Assembly (NCBI GenBank): GCA_031551275.1 | Contig: JAVBNX010000001.1 | Coordinates: forward strand, 186,001-250,000 | Source: JAVBMJ01 sp031551275 | Lineage (GTDB): Bacteria > Bacteroidota > Bacteroidia > Bacteroidales > Rikenellaceae | DNA: 64,000 nt | Direction of reading: 5' to 3' | Part shown: piece by piece, positions 7,951-16,173 of the stretch | Numbering within the stretch: the stretch's first letter is position 1 | Layout: each line of letters opens with the position of its first letter | Notes under the pieces: generated by a model | The model's input: the letters and a program-made list of their open reading frames with translations, nothing else | Databases searched by the model: none | What the model was told of the DNA's origin: nothing | Program-made: the position numbers and the translations under genes

Positions 7951-9911
7951 CAGAATCTGATCGTGCGTTCGTATTTCTTGATCTCCTTTTGCGCGGCGGC
8001 CGGGGCGAAATGCACGGCGAATCCCCCGCTCGCCTTCACGCTGAACTCCATGCGTGTATTCCCGTCGACCAGATGGCGCGACACGCGGACTTTGGTGCGC
8101 GTGGCAGCGGTATCGTCGTCGGTATAGACCGAGGCGATGTATTTGCGGCCCGGCTCCAGGAAATCGGGCGAGAGCGCCATCTCCCGGGCGTCGTTGTTGG
8201 TAATCCCGCCCACGAACCACTCGTCGCCGCTCCTGCGGGCGACCAGAGCGTACTCCCCGGGTTGGCCGCCGATGGGTTGCGTTTGATCCCATACGGTCTG
8301 CACCCGGTCGAAAAATTCGATCTCCGGCTCTCCGTTGTAGGCCGAGGGCTTGTCGTACCAGTAGAGGAATTGCAAGGGGCTGTAATAGATTACCGACAGG
8401 GCCAACTGGTGGGCGTGCGTGGTCTTGATGCGGTTGTTGTAGTAGCAGACGGTGTAGTCCCCCGCCCCGGCCAGAAAGCGCGTGAAAGGCAATATGGTGT
8501 TGTGGGTCGCGTCGGGCATCTCCTCGTTGCCCCGGATGCCCTCCTGGGTCATCAGGTTGGGGTAGGTGCGGCTGAATCCCGTGGGACGGTATTCGTCGTG
8601 GATATCGACCATCATGCCGTATTCGGCGCACTTGGCCACCGCCTCGTGCAGCCATGCGGTCCATTTCTGGCTGCCCACCTGCACGAATCCGAATTTGATC
8701 CCCTTGATACCCCATTCTTTGTAGAGGGGCAGGATTTCGTCCAACTGCTGCGCCAATGCGCGTTGGTTGACGTAGAGGGTTACCCCGATACCCTTTCCGG
8801 CGGCATAGGCGGTCAGGGCGGGGATATCGAGATCACGCTGGGGGCTGACCGTGGTCGCGTCGGAGGCCATCTGCATCTCAGGGCCGTACCATCCCGCATC
8901 GAGGTGGATGTATTGCAGGCCCCTTTCGGCAGCAAAATCCACGCATTGCAGGGCGTCTGCCTGGGTAAGGCTCGCCACGCGGATTACCTTGCCGGGCTTG
9001 ATCCACGAGGTGTCCTCTATTTTGCACTCCGGATTGAGGTTCAATATCATATCGTTGCCGGCGATCAGTTCCGCCGGGTTCTTTGCCGCCCTAATCACGC
9101 GCCAGGGGGTGGAATAGGGCGAGATCACGTTCACGCTGTCGTAGAGCGAGGCCCGCAGCGTGTTGGGTTTGTCGGCGCAAAGGCTGAATTTCATGCGGGC
9201 ATAATCGACCATTTGGGCCTCCATAAGCGACACGGTCAGCCCGTTGGCCAGTTTGAGGGTCAGCGGCCGTTCGCACTCGTCGGTCCACCCCTCCAAAGGC
9301 AGGTAGTGGTAGGGCCCCTGCGCCCAACGCTCGTACCAGGCCATTGCGCCCGGCTCGAAAGCGAATTCGGTCAGCTCGCCTTTGATGTTCAAAAACAGCC
9401 CGTTGGCCGTTTCGGGGAAGTGGTAGCGGAAGGCCACGCCCTCGTTGTAGGCCCTTATGACCAGGTCCATGTTGTAGTACCTGCGCTTGTCGTAGCCGTT
9501 TTCCTCCCCGGCCTGGGCGGCGCCCTTGACAAAGCTGAGGGTCAGTTCGTTGTAATGGTCGCGGATGACGCTTCTTTCGCCGTAGACCGGGGTCCGACTC
9601 CGGTCCTGCGAGCGCCTTTGCTCGCCTTGGAGAAGCAAATTGTCGCTCCACACGGCGCATGTGTCCTCGGGGATGCCCAGCGCCAGTTCAAAAAGCCGGT
9701 TGTCGATCTGAACGCCCAACCGCGATTCTGTGATCACGGGCAAACCCTCATAGAAGAGCTCGTAATAGATCCCCGCCGCACCGTTTTCCGCCTTTTGGCT
9801 GAATACGAAGCGGTATTTCCCGTCGGGGGAGGTAATCTCCGTCGTGGTCTTTGCGTACCCCGCGACGAAAAACAGGCACATTAACGATACGATTCCAACT
9901 CTCAGGTTCAT
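7950..9911 (-). CDS. GH97 alpha-glycosidase
   Basis: 653 residues from ATG 9911, two bases after the upstream stop; residues 1-20 form a signal peptide. An N-terminal beta-sandwich (I-T-S-P-D-G-K-Y at about 26) is followed by a (beta/alpha)8 barrel with L-D-A-G-W-Y at 337-342, D-I-H-D-E-Y-R-P-T-G at 436-445, R-T-Y-P-N-L-M-T-Q-E-G near 448 and S-P-L-Q-F at 511-515. These are the standard GH97 landmarks (SusB relatives: alpha-glucosidases and alpha-galactosidases). The strand-4 sequence reads K-F-G-F-V (406-410), with no Asp where I expect the nucleophile of retaining alpha-galactosidases, so sugar preference and mechanism are open. It sits between the esterase-like gene and GH127 in the operon and probably removes an alpha-linked terminal Gal or Glc. 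Confidence 0.9.
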   Translation of the reverse strand: MNLRVGIVSLMCLFFVAGYAKTTTEITSPDGKYRFVFSQKAENGAAGIYYELFYEGLPVITESRLGVQIDNRLFELALGIPEDTCAVWSDNLLLQGEQRRSQDRSRTPVYGERSVIRDHYNELTLSFVKGAAQAGEENGYDKRRYYNMDLVIRAYNEGVAFRYHFPETANGLFLNIKGELTEFAFEPGAMAWYERWAQGPYHYLPLEGWTDECERPLTLKLANGLTVSLMEAQMVDYARMKFSLCADKPNTLRASLYDSVNVISPYSTPWRVIRAAKNPAELIAGNDMILNLNPECKIEDTSWIKPGKVIRVASLTQADALQCVDFAAERGLQYIHLDAGWYGPEMQMASDATTVSPQRDLDIPALTAYAAGKGIGVTLYVNQRALAQQLDEILPLYKEWGIKGIKFGFVQVGSQKWTAWLHEAVAKCAEYGMMVDIHDEYRPTGFSRTYPNLMTQEGIRGNEEMPDATHNTILPFTRFLAGAGDYTVCYYNNRIKTTHAHQLALSVIYYSPLQFLYWYDKPSAYNGEPEIEFFDRVQTVWDQTQPIGGQPGEYALVARRSGDEWFVGGITNNDAREMALSPDFLEPGRKYIASVYTDDDTAATRTKVRVSRHLVDGNTRMEFSVKASGGFAVHFAPAAAQKEIKKYERTIRF

Positions 9912-9913
9912 GG

Positions 9914-11518
9914 CTATTCTGTGATATAAAAACTGCGTTCCACGGCGTGTGCCGTTTGTACTTTTTCGCCCTGCGTGCGGCCGTACTGCCACGCCGCTAC
10001 GGTCACTTTGACCGGGAATTTCGCCCGGGGCGGGATGGCTGTAAAATTCAGGATATCGCCTTCGACCTCCGCCGGGCCCTCTTTGACGTAGAAACTTACC
10101 TTCATGCCGCTGTCGGAAGAGGCGGCCAGCCGTACGCTTTTCGTACCCGCCATGACATCGGCAGGCTGCGGGAAGTCGATCGTTTGCGGCCTTCCTTCGG
10201 TCAACGGGTAGGGAATACGGATATTAAGCTGCTGCACGGCGCTTTTGTACTCCTTGCCGCCGTCGGCATGGGCCAGCAGCCAGATATCTCCCGTGCGCCG
10301 GGGGTTGTCCAGGCCCATGCGGTAAAAACTTACCCGAAAGGTCGTGTCGTTCACCTTTTCGACCGGGCCGCAGATGCGGTCGATCATAATACCCGGCCCC
10401 GGCTGCGGGTCGAGCCTTTCGCTCCTTTGCTCATCGGTGGTGTAGGCCGCGCCGACGCTGAAAGTCAGCCCATCCTCTCCGGGCCGGAAGGGTACGGCGT
10501 AACGGGCATGGAGCTTTTCGACATAGGTAAGCAACTTACCGTGTTGGGTTATGCCTATGAAGCACTCTTCCTTTCCCCTGACCGAGGCGTAGCACTTCTC
10601 GGTGGTTCGGGCCATCGCACGGTCGAAATACCAGAACGCCTCGCTCCTGTCGCCTTGGTACCGGGCATAGGGCGCGGCCTGGGCATTGGGCAGCGAATCT
10701 TTGCGCCAACGGTCGGCCAGCCACCCCGAAGCGGGGTCGACGGGTTTCAACGCCCCGCCCTTTTCCGGCAGGCGGTACCTTACAGCCGCGGCGATGAATT
10801 GCGCGAGGTAATCGACCAACTGGTCCGAGTGGTCGAAATGGCCGCGGCCGGGGTCGGCGAAGAACGAGACCGGGGCCTTGGGATGCTTCTCCATGTAGGG
10901 GAAGATGGGGTCCAGCCGATCCTCCCACCACTCGAATTCGGCCATGACCATCAATCCCGGCACACCGTCCGTCGAGCGCCCGCCCCAATCCAGGTTGGGT
11001 CGTCCGCAACCCGTCAGGTTGGTTTGAGGGGCGTCGCCGTGTACCGAGAGCAGCGCCAGCGTCCGGTCGGGATGCCAGGCGGCAAAACTCCACGGCCAGG
11101 TCGCGTAGGCCGAGTGGCCGATGGGTACAATGGGCGCCGTGGCCACTTCGCCGTAGCCCGACGCCGAGGCCAAAGCCGCCAGAACGCCGTCCAGGGCCTC
11201 CATCGAGCCCGATGCCGGATCGAAAAGCATATCCAGCCCGGGGGTGATCCAAAGCTCGGCCACCCCCAGGCGGGACATCTGTTTCCGGAAAGTAGGATGC
11301 TCGAAAATACCCTCCTCGGACATGTTGTGCATCCCCACCACCACGGCGCGCACCTGCCTGCAATCCTCCGGTATCCAGAGGAAAGCCCGGGGGGCTTTGC
11401 CCGTCTCGGGGGACACATATCCGGGCACCTGGGCCGACCATTGCCACACCGCCCCGTGCGCCCACAAAGTACAGGCGCACAGCAGCAGGGTGGAAAGGAT
11501 TCTGCGGATCAGGGTCAT
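9914..11518 (-). CDS. Secreted alpha/beta hydrolase, probable carbohydrate esterase
   Basis: 534 residues with a signal peptide ending near A-H-G-A (residue 23). The N-terminal half looks like an alpha/beta hydrolase: a nucleophile elbow G-H-S-A-Y at 134-138 (Ser136), preceded by hydrophobic strands, and a candidate catalytic His in G-R-G-H-F-D-H at 224-230. The C-terminal half is predicted beta-rich, ending in a strand-like Y-G-R-T-Q-G-E-K segment, and resembles an Ig-like accessory domain. No CAZy esterase family is obvious to me. Its place between the PL38-type lyase and GH97 suggests removal of acetyl, methyl or other esters from the same polymer. It follows the lyase by 30 bases in the operon. 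The hydrolase fold is well supported; the substrate is inferred from context only. Confidence 0.65.
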   Translation of the reverse strand: MTLIRRILSTLLLCACTLWAHGAVWQWSAQVPGYVSPETGKAPRAFLWIPEDCRQVRAVVVGMHNMSEEGIFEHPTFRKQMSRLGVAELWITPGLDMLFDPASGSMEALDGVLAALASASGYGEVATAPIVPIGHSAYATWPWSFAAWHPDRTLALLSVHGDAPQTNLTGCGRPNLDWGGRSTDGVPGLMVMAEFEWWEDRLDPIFPYMEKHPKAPVSFFADPGRGHFDHSDQLVDYLAQFIAAAVRYRLPEKGGALKPVDPASGWLADRWRKDSLPNAQAAPYARYQGDRSEAFWYFDRAMARTTEKCYASVRGKEECFIGITQHGKLLTYVEKLHARYAVPFRPGEDGLTFSVGAAYTTDEQRSERLDPQPGPGIMIDRICGPVEKVNDTTFRVSFYRMGLDNPRRTGDIWLLAHADGGKEYKSAVQQLNIRIPYPLTEGRPQTIDFPQPADVMAGTKSVRLAASSDSGMKVSFYVKEGPAEVEGDILNFTAIPPRAKFPVKVTVAAWQYGRTQGEKVQTAHAVERSFYITE

Positions 11519-11548
11519 GGCAGGGTTAATAAGGTTTCGATCGATTTG

Positions 11549-12841
11549 TTAGAGCTCGGGGCCCCGGTAGTGCATCAGCGTACCGAATCCCAAGGCGTCG
11601 TAGCCGCCGCTGGTCGTGCCGAAATCGCCGCCTCCGCCCTCGGGACGCATCTCGTCGGCGAATTTCTTGGGCCATACCACGTCCACGCCTTTGATGTAAG
11701 CGTAATGGTTGTAGATCAGCTCCCATCCCGGGCGTCTTCCACCCCTGCCGTCTGCGGATACCGCCGTCATCACGTCCTCGGCGATGTTGTTGCCGTTCTG
11801 CCAAAGGCGGACATAGCGGGTAAAGGGCATGGTAAAGGAGTTGTCGTTCGCGTTGAAGTTGTAGCGCGCGGTGTACTCGCACAGGGAGAGGATCGCGTTG
11901 TTGTTGTATGCGAACAAATCCTCGCCCATGTTGTAGGCCATCTGGCAGAAGGCGCCGTAGAGCGACATTACCAGCAAAGCGTGGCCCTGGTCGCGGCCCA
12001 TCTCCTGGCCCTGTCCCATGCGGATGTTCTCGAAGATGTGGGTATCCACGATCCCGTAGCGGATGGCGCCGTTGCCCACGCCGTTCTTGAAGTAATGGAA
12101 CGCGCGGCTGACCATCTCGTTGTCTTCGCACAGGATGCCGATGGCCAGCACGCAGTTCATGTTGGCCACATCCCAGTTGCACCAGTAGTGCGACGCGACG
12201 GTGTTGTTGTGGCGGTCCAGAAAGTCAACGGCCAGGGTGCCGAATACGCTCTTGATCCACACTTTATAGGCTTCGAAGTCGGCTTCCGCCCAACCCTGGT
12301 AGTCGCGCAGGATCTCGGCCGCGTTGGCGAACTGGTAGCCGTAGAGGCCCGAGCCCAGGTACTTGTTCGAGTCGCCGCTGATCAGTTTGCAGGTCGAGGC
12401 CCACGCGTTGAGGATCCTCACGGCGGCATCCGCATAGCCGGTGTCGCCGGTCAGCCTCCACAGAAGGCCCATCTGGTAAGCCGATGCCACGTCGTACATC
12501 GCGTCGGCATAGTTCTCCGGATCGGGCTCCTCGCGCGAGTTGCCGCCCCGGATCAGTTTCGCATGGGCGTTGGGCTGGTAGGTCTTGCTCACGCGGACCG
12601 AATTGTTCTGCAAATCGGTCAGGGCGGTGGTCCAGGGTTTTTTGCTGTCGTCCAGCTTACCCTGGATGTAGGTAAAGTCGGCTTCCGTGTGCAGGGCGCA
12701 GGGGTGGTTGTAGGTGTATTCGTTGATCACGAATCCCGCCGCGCCGCTCAGGTCTATGGTACCGTCCTTGATGGGGCTTTCGCAGCCTGACGACAGCATG
12801 GCCGACACTCCCACTGCAAGGCATGATATGATTTTTTTCAT
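11549..12841 (-). CDS. PL38-type alginate/glucuronan lyase lipoprotein
   Basis: 430 residues; lipobox S-S-G-C with Cys20, so lipid-anchored. The body is an (alpha/alpha) barrel of the alginate-lyase superfamily. Diagnostic stretches are S-H-Y-W-C-N-W-D-V-A-N at 217-227 and G-Q-G-Q-E-M-G-R-D-Q-G-H at 276-287, the latter a pattern I associate with PL38 enzymes, some of which cut glucuronan and some alginate. It would cut a (1-4)-linked uronan by beta-elimination. It follows the surface lipoprotein by 64 bases and precedes the hydrolase by 30. A second lyase of unrelated sequence (heparinase type) is in the same operon, so the two may act at different compartments or linkages. Family placement is by motif memory and needs a profile search. 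Confidence 0.75.
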   Translation of the reverse strand: MKKIISCLAVGVSAMLSSGCESPIKDGTIDLSGAAGFVINEYTYNHPCALHTEADFTYIQGKLDDSKKPWTTALTDLQNNSVRVSKTYQPNAHAKLIRGGNSREEPDPENYADAMYDVASAYQMGLLWRLTGDTGYADAAVRILNAWASTCKLISGDSNKYLGSGLYGYQFANAAEILRDYQGWAEADFEAYKVWIKSVFGTLAVDFLDRHNNTVASHYWCNWDVANMNCVLAIGILCEDNEMVSRAFHYFKNGVGNGAIRYGIVDTHIFENIRMGQGQEMGRDQGHALLVMSLYGAFCQMAYNMGEDLFAYNNNAILSLCEYTARYNFNANDNSFTMPFTRYVRLWQNGNNIAEDVMTAVSADGRGGRRPGWELIYNHYAYIKGVDVVWPKKFADEMRPEGGGGDFGTTSGGYDALGFGTLMHYRGPEL

Positions 12842-12905
12842 CTGTTTTTCGTTTTTTGGGTTAACCCCGGCGCGGATTTGTCGCCGCGCCGGGGAAGATC
12901 GTTGC

Positions 12906-14396
12906 TTATTCTGCGGCGAGGAACGCGTCGAGTTCGGCTTTCGTCTTGAACGACCTGAACCAGTAGACCTTGTAGGTGTTCAGGCCCGACGCTGCCGGGT
13001 TGGTGCCCTGCGGGAAGTCGGCCAGTTTGTACTGGAAGGTCTGGTTGGTGGCAAAGCTGATCAGCGGATTGGTTACCAGGTCGGCAGCCGGCTTGTCGCG
13101 CAAGCCCAGGCTCAGGTCGGCGAAGTAGACCACATTGCCGTCCTTGGTGGCAATGTGCTGATCCGAGCTGTTGAGGTTGTTGTTGGTATTTTTCCAGGTA
13201 CCGTACGAGGTGTCGACCGTCTTGTTGCCGCCGGTCATCCTGTTCAGGTTGGTCTTCAGGGCGACGAACGGGAAGGCCGACACATCGAAGGTAAAGGTCT
13301 TGCCGGGTACGCGTTTGAAGTCGCCCCTCCAGTTGGTGCCGGAAGCCGCCATGGTTACCAGCATCGTGCTGTCGGCAGCCTGGACCACATAGGTGGAGTT
13401 GGCCGTGACGCATTGCCACATGCTGGCGCGCCCGGGGATAAACGTGTCGTTGTACTTGCCTACCGCAGCCTTCAGGGTCATGGTCTGCACGTCGGGATCG
13501 TCCATCTCCTCGGGTCCGGGGGCGGTGGCGGTAATGGTTACCTCGCCCTCCTTGTAAACCGTGACCACACCGTCTTTGACCGACATGATATCCTCGTCGG
13601 AGCTCTCCCAGACGATCGAGGTGCGGGTCGCGTTGGCGGGCGTATAGCTGAACTTGATGTCGAAGATCTCGTCGATCGCCAGTTCATACGCGTGGGCGGT
13701 CAGGGTAACCGTCTCGGCCGGTACGCTCTTGATCACATCGATCGAAATGGTCTTGGTAACCCCGCTCCCGTCGGTGGCGGCGGCGGTAATGACCACCGTA
13801 CCGTTCTTCAGGGCGGTAACCACGGCGTTTTTCGAAGTGCTCGCCTCCACGGTGGCTATCGTGGGGTCGCTGCTGCTCCACTTCATCTTGTAGTAGGTCG
13901 CGTTGGCGGGGTTGACGGTGGCTTTGAGTTTGAGCGTTTCGCCCACGTAAACCTCCGGTTCGCCCAGTTCGCTGTCCACGGCGATCGCGATGCTGCTCAC
14001 GGGGACCAGCTGGTCTACCACGGTCAGGGTAAAGATTTGGGTGGCCTTGGTGGCCGAGCCGACCAGCGGTTTGACCGTGATCTGGGTCGAGCCCACCTTG
14101 AGGGCCGAGATTACCCCGGCGGACGATACGCTGGCGATGGTCGGGTCGTCGGAGCTCCATACGACCTCCTTGTTGGTCGCGTTGTCGGGGCCGATCGCTA
14201 CCTGAAGGGTGGTGTCGCGGCCGAGCAACAAAGGAAGGACGTTGTCGGTAATGTCTACCGAAAGGGCCGAGATCGTGAAGTTTTCCGGGATCACGGGCGA
14301 TTTGTACTCCTCGTCACAGGCCCCCAGCGTCAGGGCGAAAGCCAGGCCGAGAAGCCAAACGATGCCTTTTTTCAATGTGTGTTCCATATTTTTCAT
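12906..14396 (-). CDS. BIG2-repeat lipoprotein, probable surface glycan-binding protein
   Basis: 496 residues; lipobox L-G-A-C with Cys27, followed by acidic D-E-E, a pattern seen on surface-exported Bacteroidota lipoproteins. Residues about 40-305 contain three bacterial Ig-like (BIG2) domains, each with a V-x-W-(E/S)-S-S-D-x-x-I strand and a T-x-I-T or V-V-I-T-A closing strand. The last 190 residues form a different beta-rich domain containing several Trp and Tyr and ending in a K-A-E-L-D-A-F-L-like helix. A gene immediately after susD, with Ig spacers and a distal domain, is the usual place and layout of SusE/SusF-like glycan-binding proteins. That role is inferred. The alternative start ATG 14387 removes three residues and leaves the signal intact. 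Confidence 0.7.
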   Translation of the reverse strand: MKNMEHTLKKGIVWLLGLAFALTLGACDEEYKSPVIPENFTISALSVDITDNVLPLLLGRDTTLQVAIGPDNATNKEVVWSSDDPTIASVSSAGVISALKVGSTQITVKPLVGSATKATQIFTLTVVDQLVPVSSIAIAVDSELGEPEVYVGETLKLKATVNPANATYYKMKWSSSDPTIATVEASTSKNAVVTALKNGTVVITAAATDGSGVTKTISIDVIKSVPAETVTLTAHAYELAIDEIFDIKFSYTPANATRTSIVWESSDEDIMSVKDGVVTVYKEGEVTITATAPGPEEMDDPDVQTMTLKAAVGKYNDTFIPGRASMWQCVTANSTYVVQAADSTMLVTMAASGTNWRGDFKRVPGKTFTFDVSAFPFVALKTNLNRMTGGNKTVDTSYGTWKNTNNNLNSSDQHIATKDGNVVYFADLSLGLRDKPAADLVTNPLISFATNQTFQYKLADFPQGTNPAASGLNTYKVYWFRSFKTKAELDAFLAAE

Positions 14397-14420
14397 GGCA
14401 CTTTGTGTTTTTACGGTTTC

Positions 14421-16160
14421 TTAGTTCCAGTCGGGGTTCTGGCCCAGGTTGGGGTTCATCTGGGTCTGGTCGGCGGGCAGGGGATAGAGGTAGTGCTGCT
14501 CTTTCCACTTGCGGTTGGTCTCCAGCAGCAAACGGCCGTTGGCGGCTTTGACCTGGGTGGCGCCGTTCCATTGCGAGTAGTACTCGTTGGCGGGACTGGA
14601 GATGAATTTCACGCCCGTCAGATCCATCGACATCTCGGTCACGGCGGTCTTCCAGCGCTTGAGGTCCTGCAAACGGAAGCCCTCGCAGAACAACTCGACG
14701 GTGCGCTCGCGGCGGATCTCGGTCTGCATGTTCAAGCTGTTGTTGCTGACCAGAGCGTTGGAGAGCCTGGGCATCTCGGGGTTGATCCTCGAGCGGACCA
14801 GGTTGAGCGAGAGGTTCAGATCGCCGTCCGAGATGGCGCCGTCGCGCTCATAAACGGCCTCGGCATAGGTAAGCAACACCTCGGCGTAACGGATTATCGG
14901 GTAGTCGTACCCCTCCTGGTTGTCGGTAACCTGGCGCTCGGCAGCCCACTTGTGGTTGTGGTAGCCGCTGTTGACCCTCGGGTTGAAGTTTTTGTAGGCG
15001 GCACCGGCCTGGTCGGTCGCGTCGCCGGTCCAGTTGATGCGGCAGCCGGGATTGTCGTTGCTCCAGAAATACTTGCCCGGGGTCATCAACGTGTTGGCCA
15101 TGCGGTTGTCGCGGTTGGTAAACTCGGAGGTCATGGTGGCGTAGTTGCTGTTGTTGCCCGTATCGAACGGCAAACCGGTGGTGCCCACCAGGTACATGTC
15201 GGCCAACTTGGAGGTAATCCACCATACATTGGACTGCGCGGTGTGGGTAATGTTCTTGCCGATGGGCGAGATGGTCTGGTCGTGCCTGCGGGCGAAGATG
15301 TACTCCTTGTTGGAGCTCTTGTTCACGTTGGCCGGGTTCGACTTCTCATCTTCGAGGATGAACATGTAGCGGTAGGCCTCCGTGGCGAGGGTGGCGGGCT
15401 TGAAAAGCTCGTACTGCCTGCTGTCGATTACCTGCTTGGCGGCTTTGGCCGCGATGTCGAGCAACTCGGCGCCGCGGGCGGCGTTGCTGCGGTACTTCTG
15501 CCAGGTTCCTTCAAAGAGGGCCACGCGTGCCAAAAAGGCCTGGGCGCCGCCCCGGGTAATGCGTCCCTCGTCGCCGGCTGCCAGTTCGCCGGCAAGCGGG
15601 AGGCTCGGGATGGCTTCCCGGAGGTCCTGGATGATGAAGTCGATGACCTCGCCGCGGGGGTTGCGGGGGGCGTTCATCTCGGGTGCGTCCACGTCGATCG
15701 GGGTCTTGACGATGATCACGTCGCCGTACAGTTGCACCAGGTCGAAATAGCAGTACGCCCTGAAGAACTTCGCCTCGGCGACGTAAACCGCGATGTCGGA
15801 GGGGTTGGAATAGGAGGGCGCGTGTGCCAACAGCAGGTTGGTCCGCCGGATGCGCTTGTAGTTGTCGGTATAGTTGGCGTCGGTGGCGGGGATCGAGTTG
15901 GTCCCGTTGCTGTAAACGTCCTTCACGCTGGAGGTAACCAGATCGGAGCGCAAATCGCTGAACGGCCCGTCGAACACGTTGTTGGAGATGTCTTTCGGCC
16001 AGCCGTAGAACTGGTTGGCGAACAGCTTGTATTGCCCGCTGTTCTGCCACATGGTGTCGTCGCCCAACTGGTCCAGGGGGCTCAGATCGAGGCACGAACA
16101 GAGCACGACGCCCAAGGCGAGGCTGAATGCTGCTTTAATATGTGTTTTGAACTGTTTCAT
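14421..16160 (-). CDS. susD: SusD-family glycan-binding outer-membrane lipoprotein
   Basis: 579 residues starting 13 bases after susC. The lipobox is L-C-S-C (Cys23), followed by L-D-L-S-P-L-D-Q, the usual start of mature RagB/SusD proteins. TPR-like helices follow, and the C-terminal third has R-R-E-R-T-V-E-L-F-C-E-G and R-L-Q-D-L-K-R-W, which are the most conserved SusD stretches, then the terminal P-L-P-A-D-Q-T-Q-M-N-P-N-L segment. SusD caps the SusC barrel and delivers oligosaccharides to it. The binding specificity cannot be read from sequence. It pairs with the susC at 16174. Confidence 0.96.
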   Translation of the reverse strand: MKQFKTHIKAAFSLALGVVLCSCLDLSPLDQLGDDTMWQNSGQYKLFANQFYGWPKDISNNVFDGPFSDLRSDLVTSSVKDVYSNGTNSIPATDANYTDNYKRIRRTNLLLAHAPSYSNPSDIAVYVAEAKFFRAYCYFDLVQLYGDVIIVKTPIDVDAPEMNAPRNPRGEVIDFIIQDLREAIPSLPLAGELAAGDEGRITRGGAQAFLARVALFEGTWQKYRSNAARGAELLDIAAKAAKQVIDSRQYELFKPATLATEAYRYMFILEDEKSNPANVNKSSNKEYIFARRHDQTISPIGKNITHTAQSNVWWITSKLADMYLVGTTGLPFDTGNNSNYATMTSEFTNRDNRMANTLMTPGKYFWSNDNPGCRINWTGDATDQAGAAYKNFNPRVNSGYHNHKWAAERQVTDNQEGYDYPIIRYAEVLLTYAEAVYERDGAISDGDLNLSLNLVRSRINPEMPRLSNALVSNNSLNMQTEIRRERTVELFCEGFRLQDLKRWKTAVTEMSMDLTGVKFISSPANEYYSQWNGATQVKAANGRLLLETNRKWKEQHYLYPLPADQTQMNPNLGQNPDWN

Positions 16161-16173
16161 CTTGTCGGTCGGA

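Noticed and set aside
6010..8715. GH127/146 frame open far upstream to 8715, suggesting a longer protein
   Set aside because: The extra part overlaps GH97 on the same strand and is low in protein-like features; ATG 7950 gives a proper signal peptide and a TGATG junction.
7950..9911. GH97 lacking the Asp of retaining alpha-galactosidases, considered as an inactive enzyme
   Set aside because: The remaining landmarks are intact and I recall a regular GH97 group with the same strand, so inactivity is not supported.
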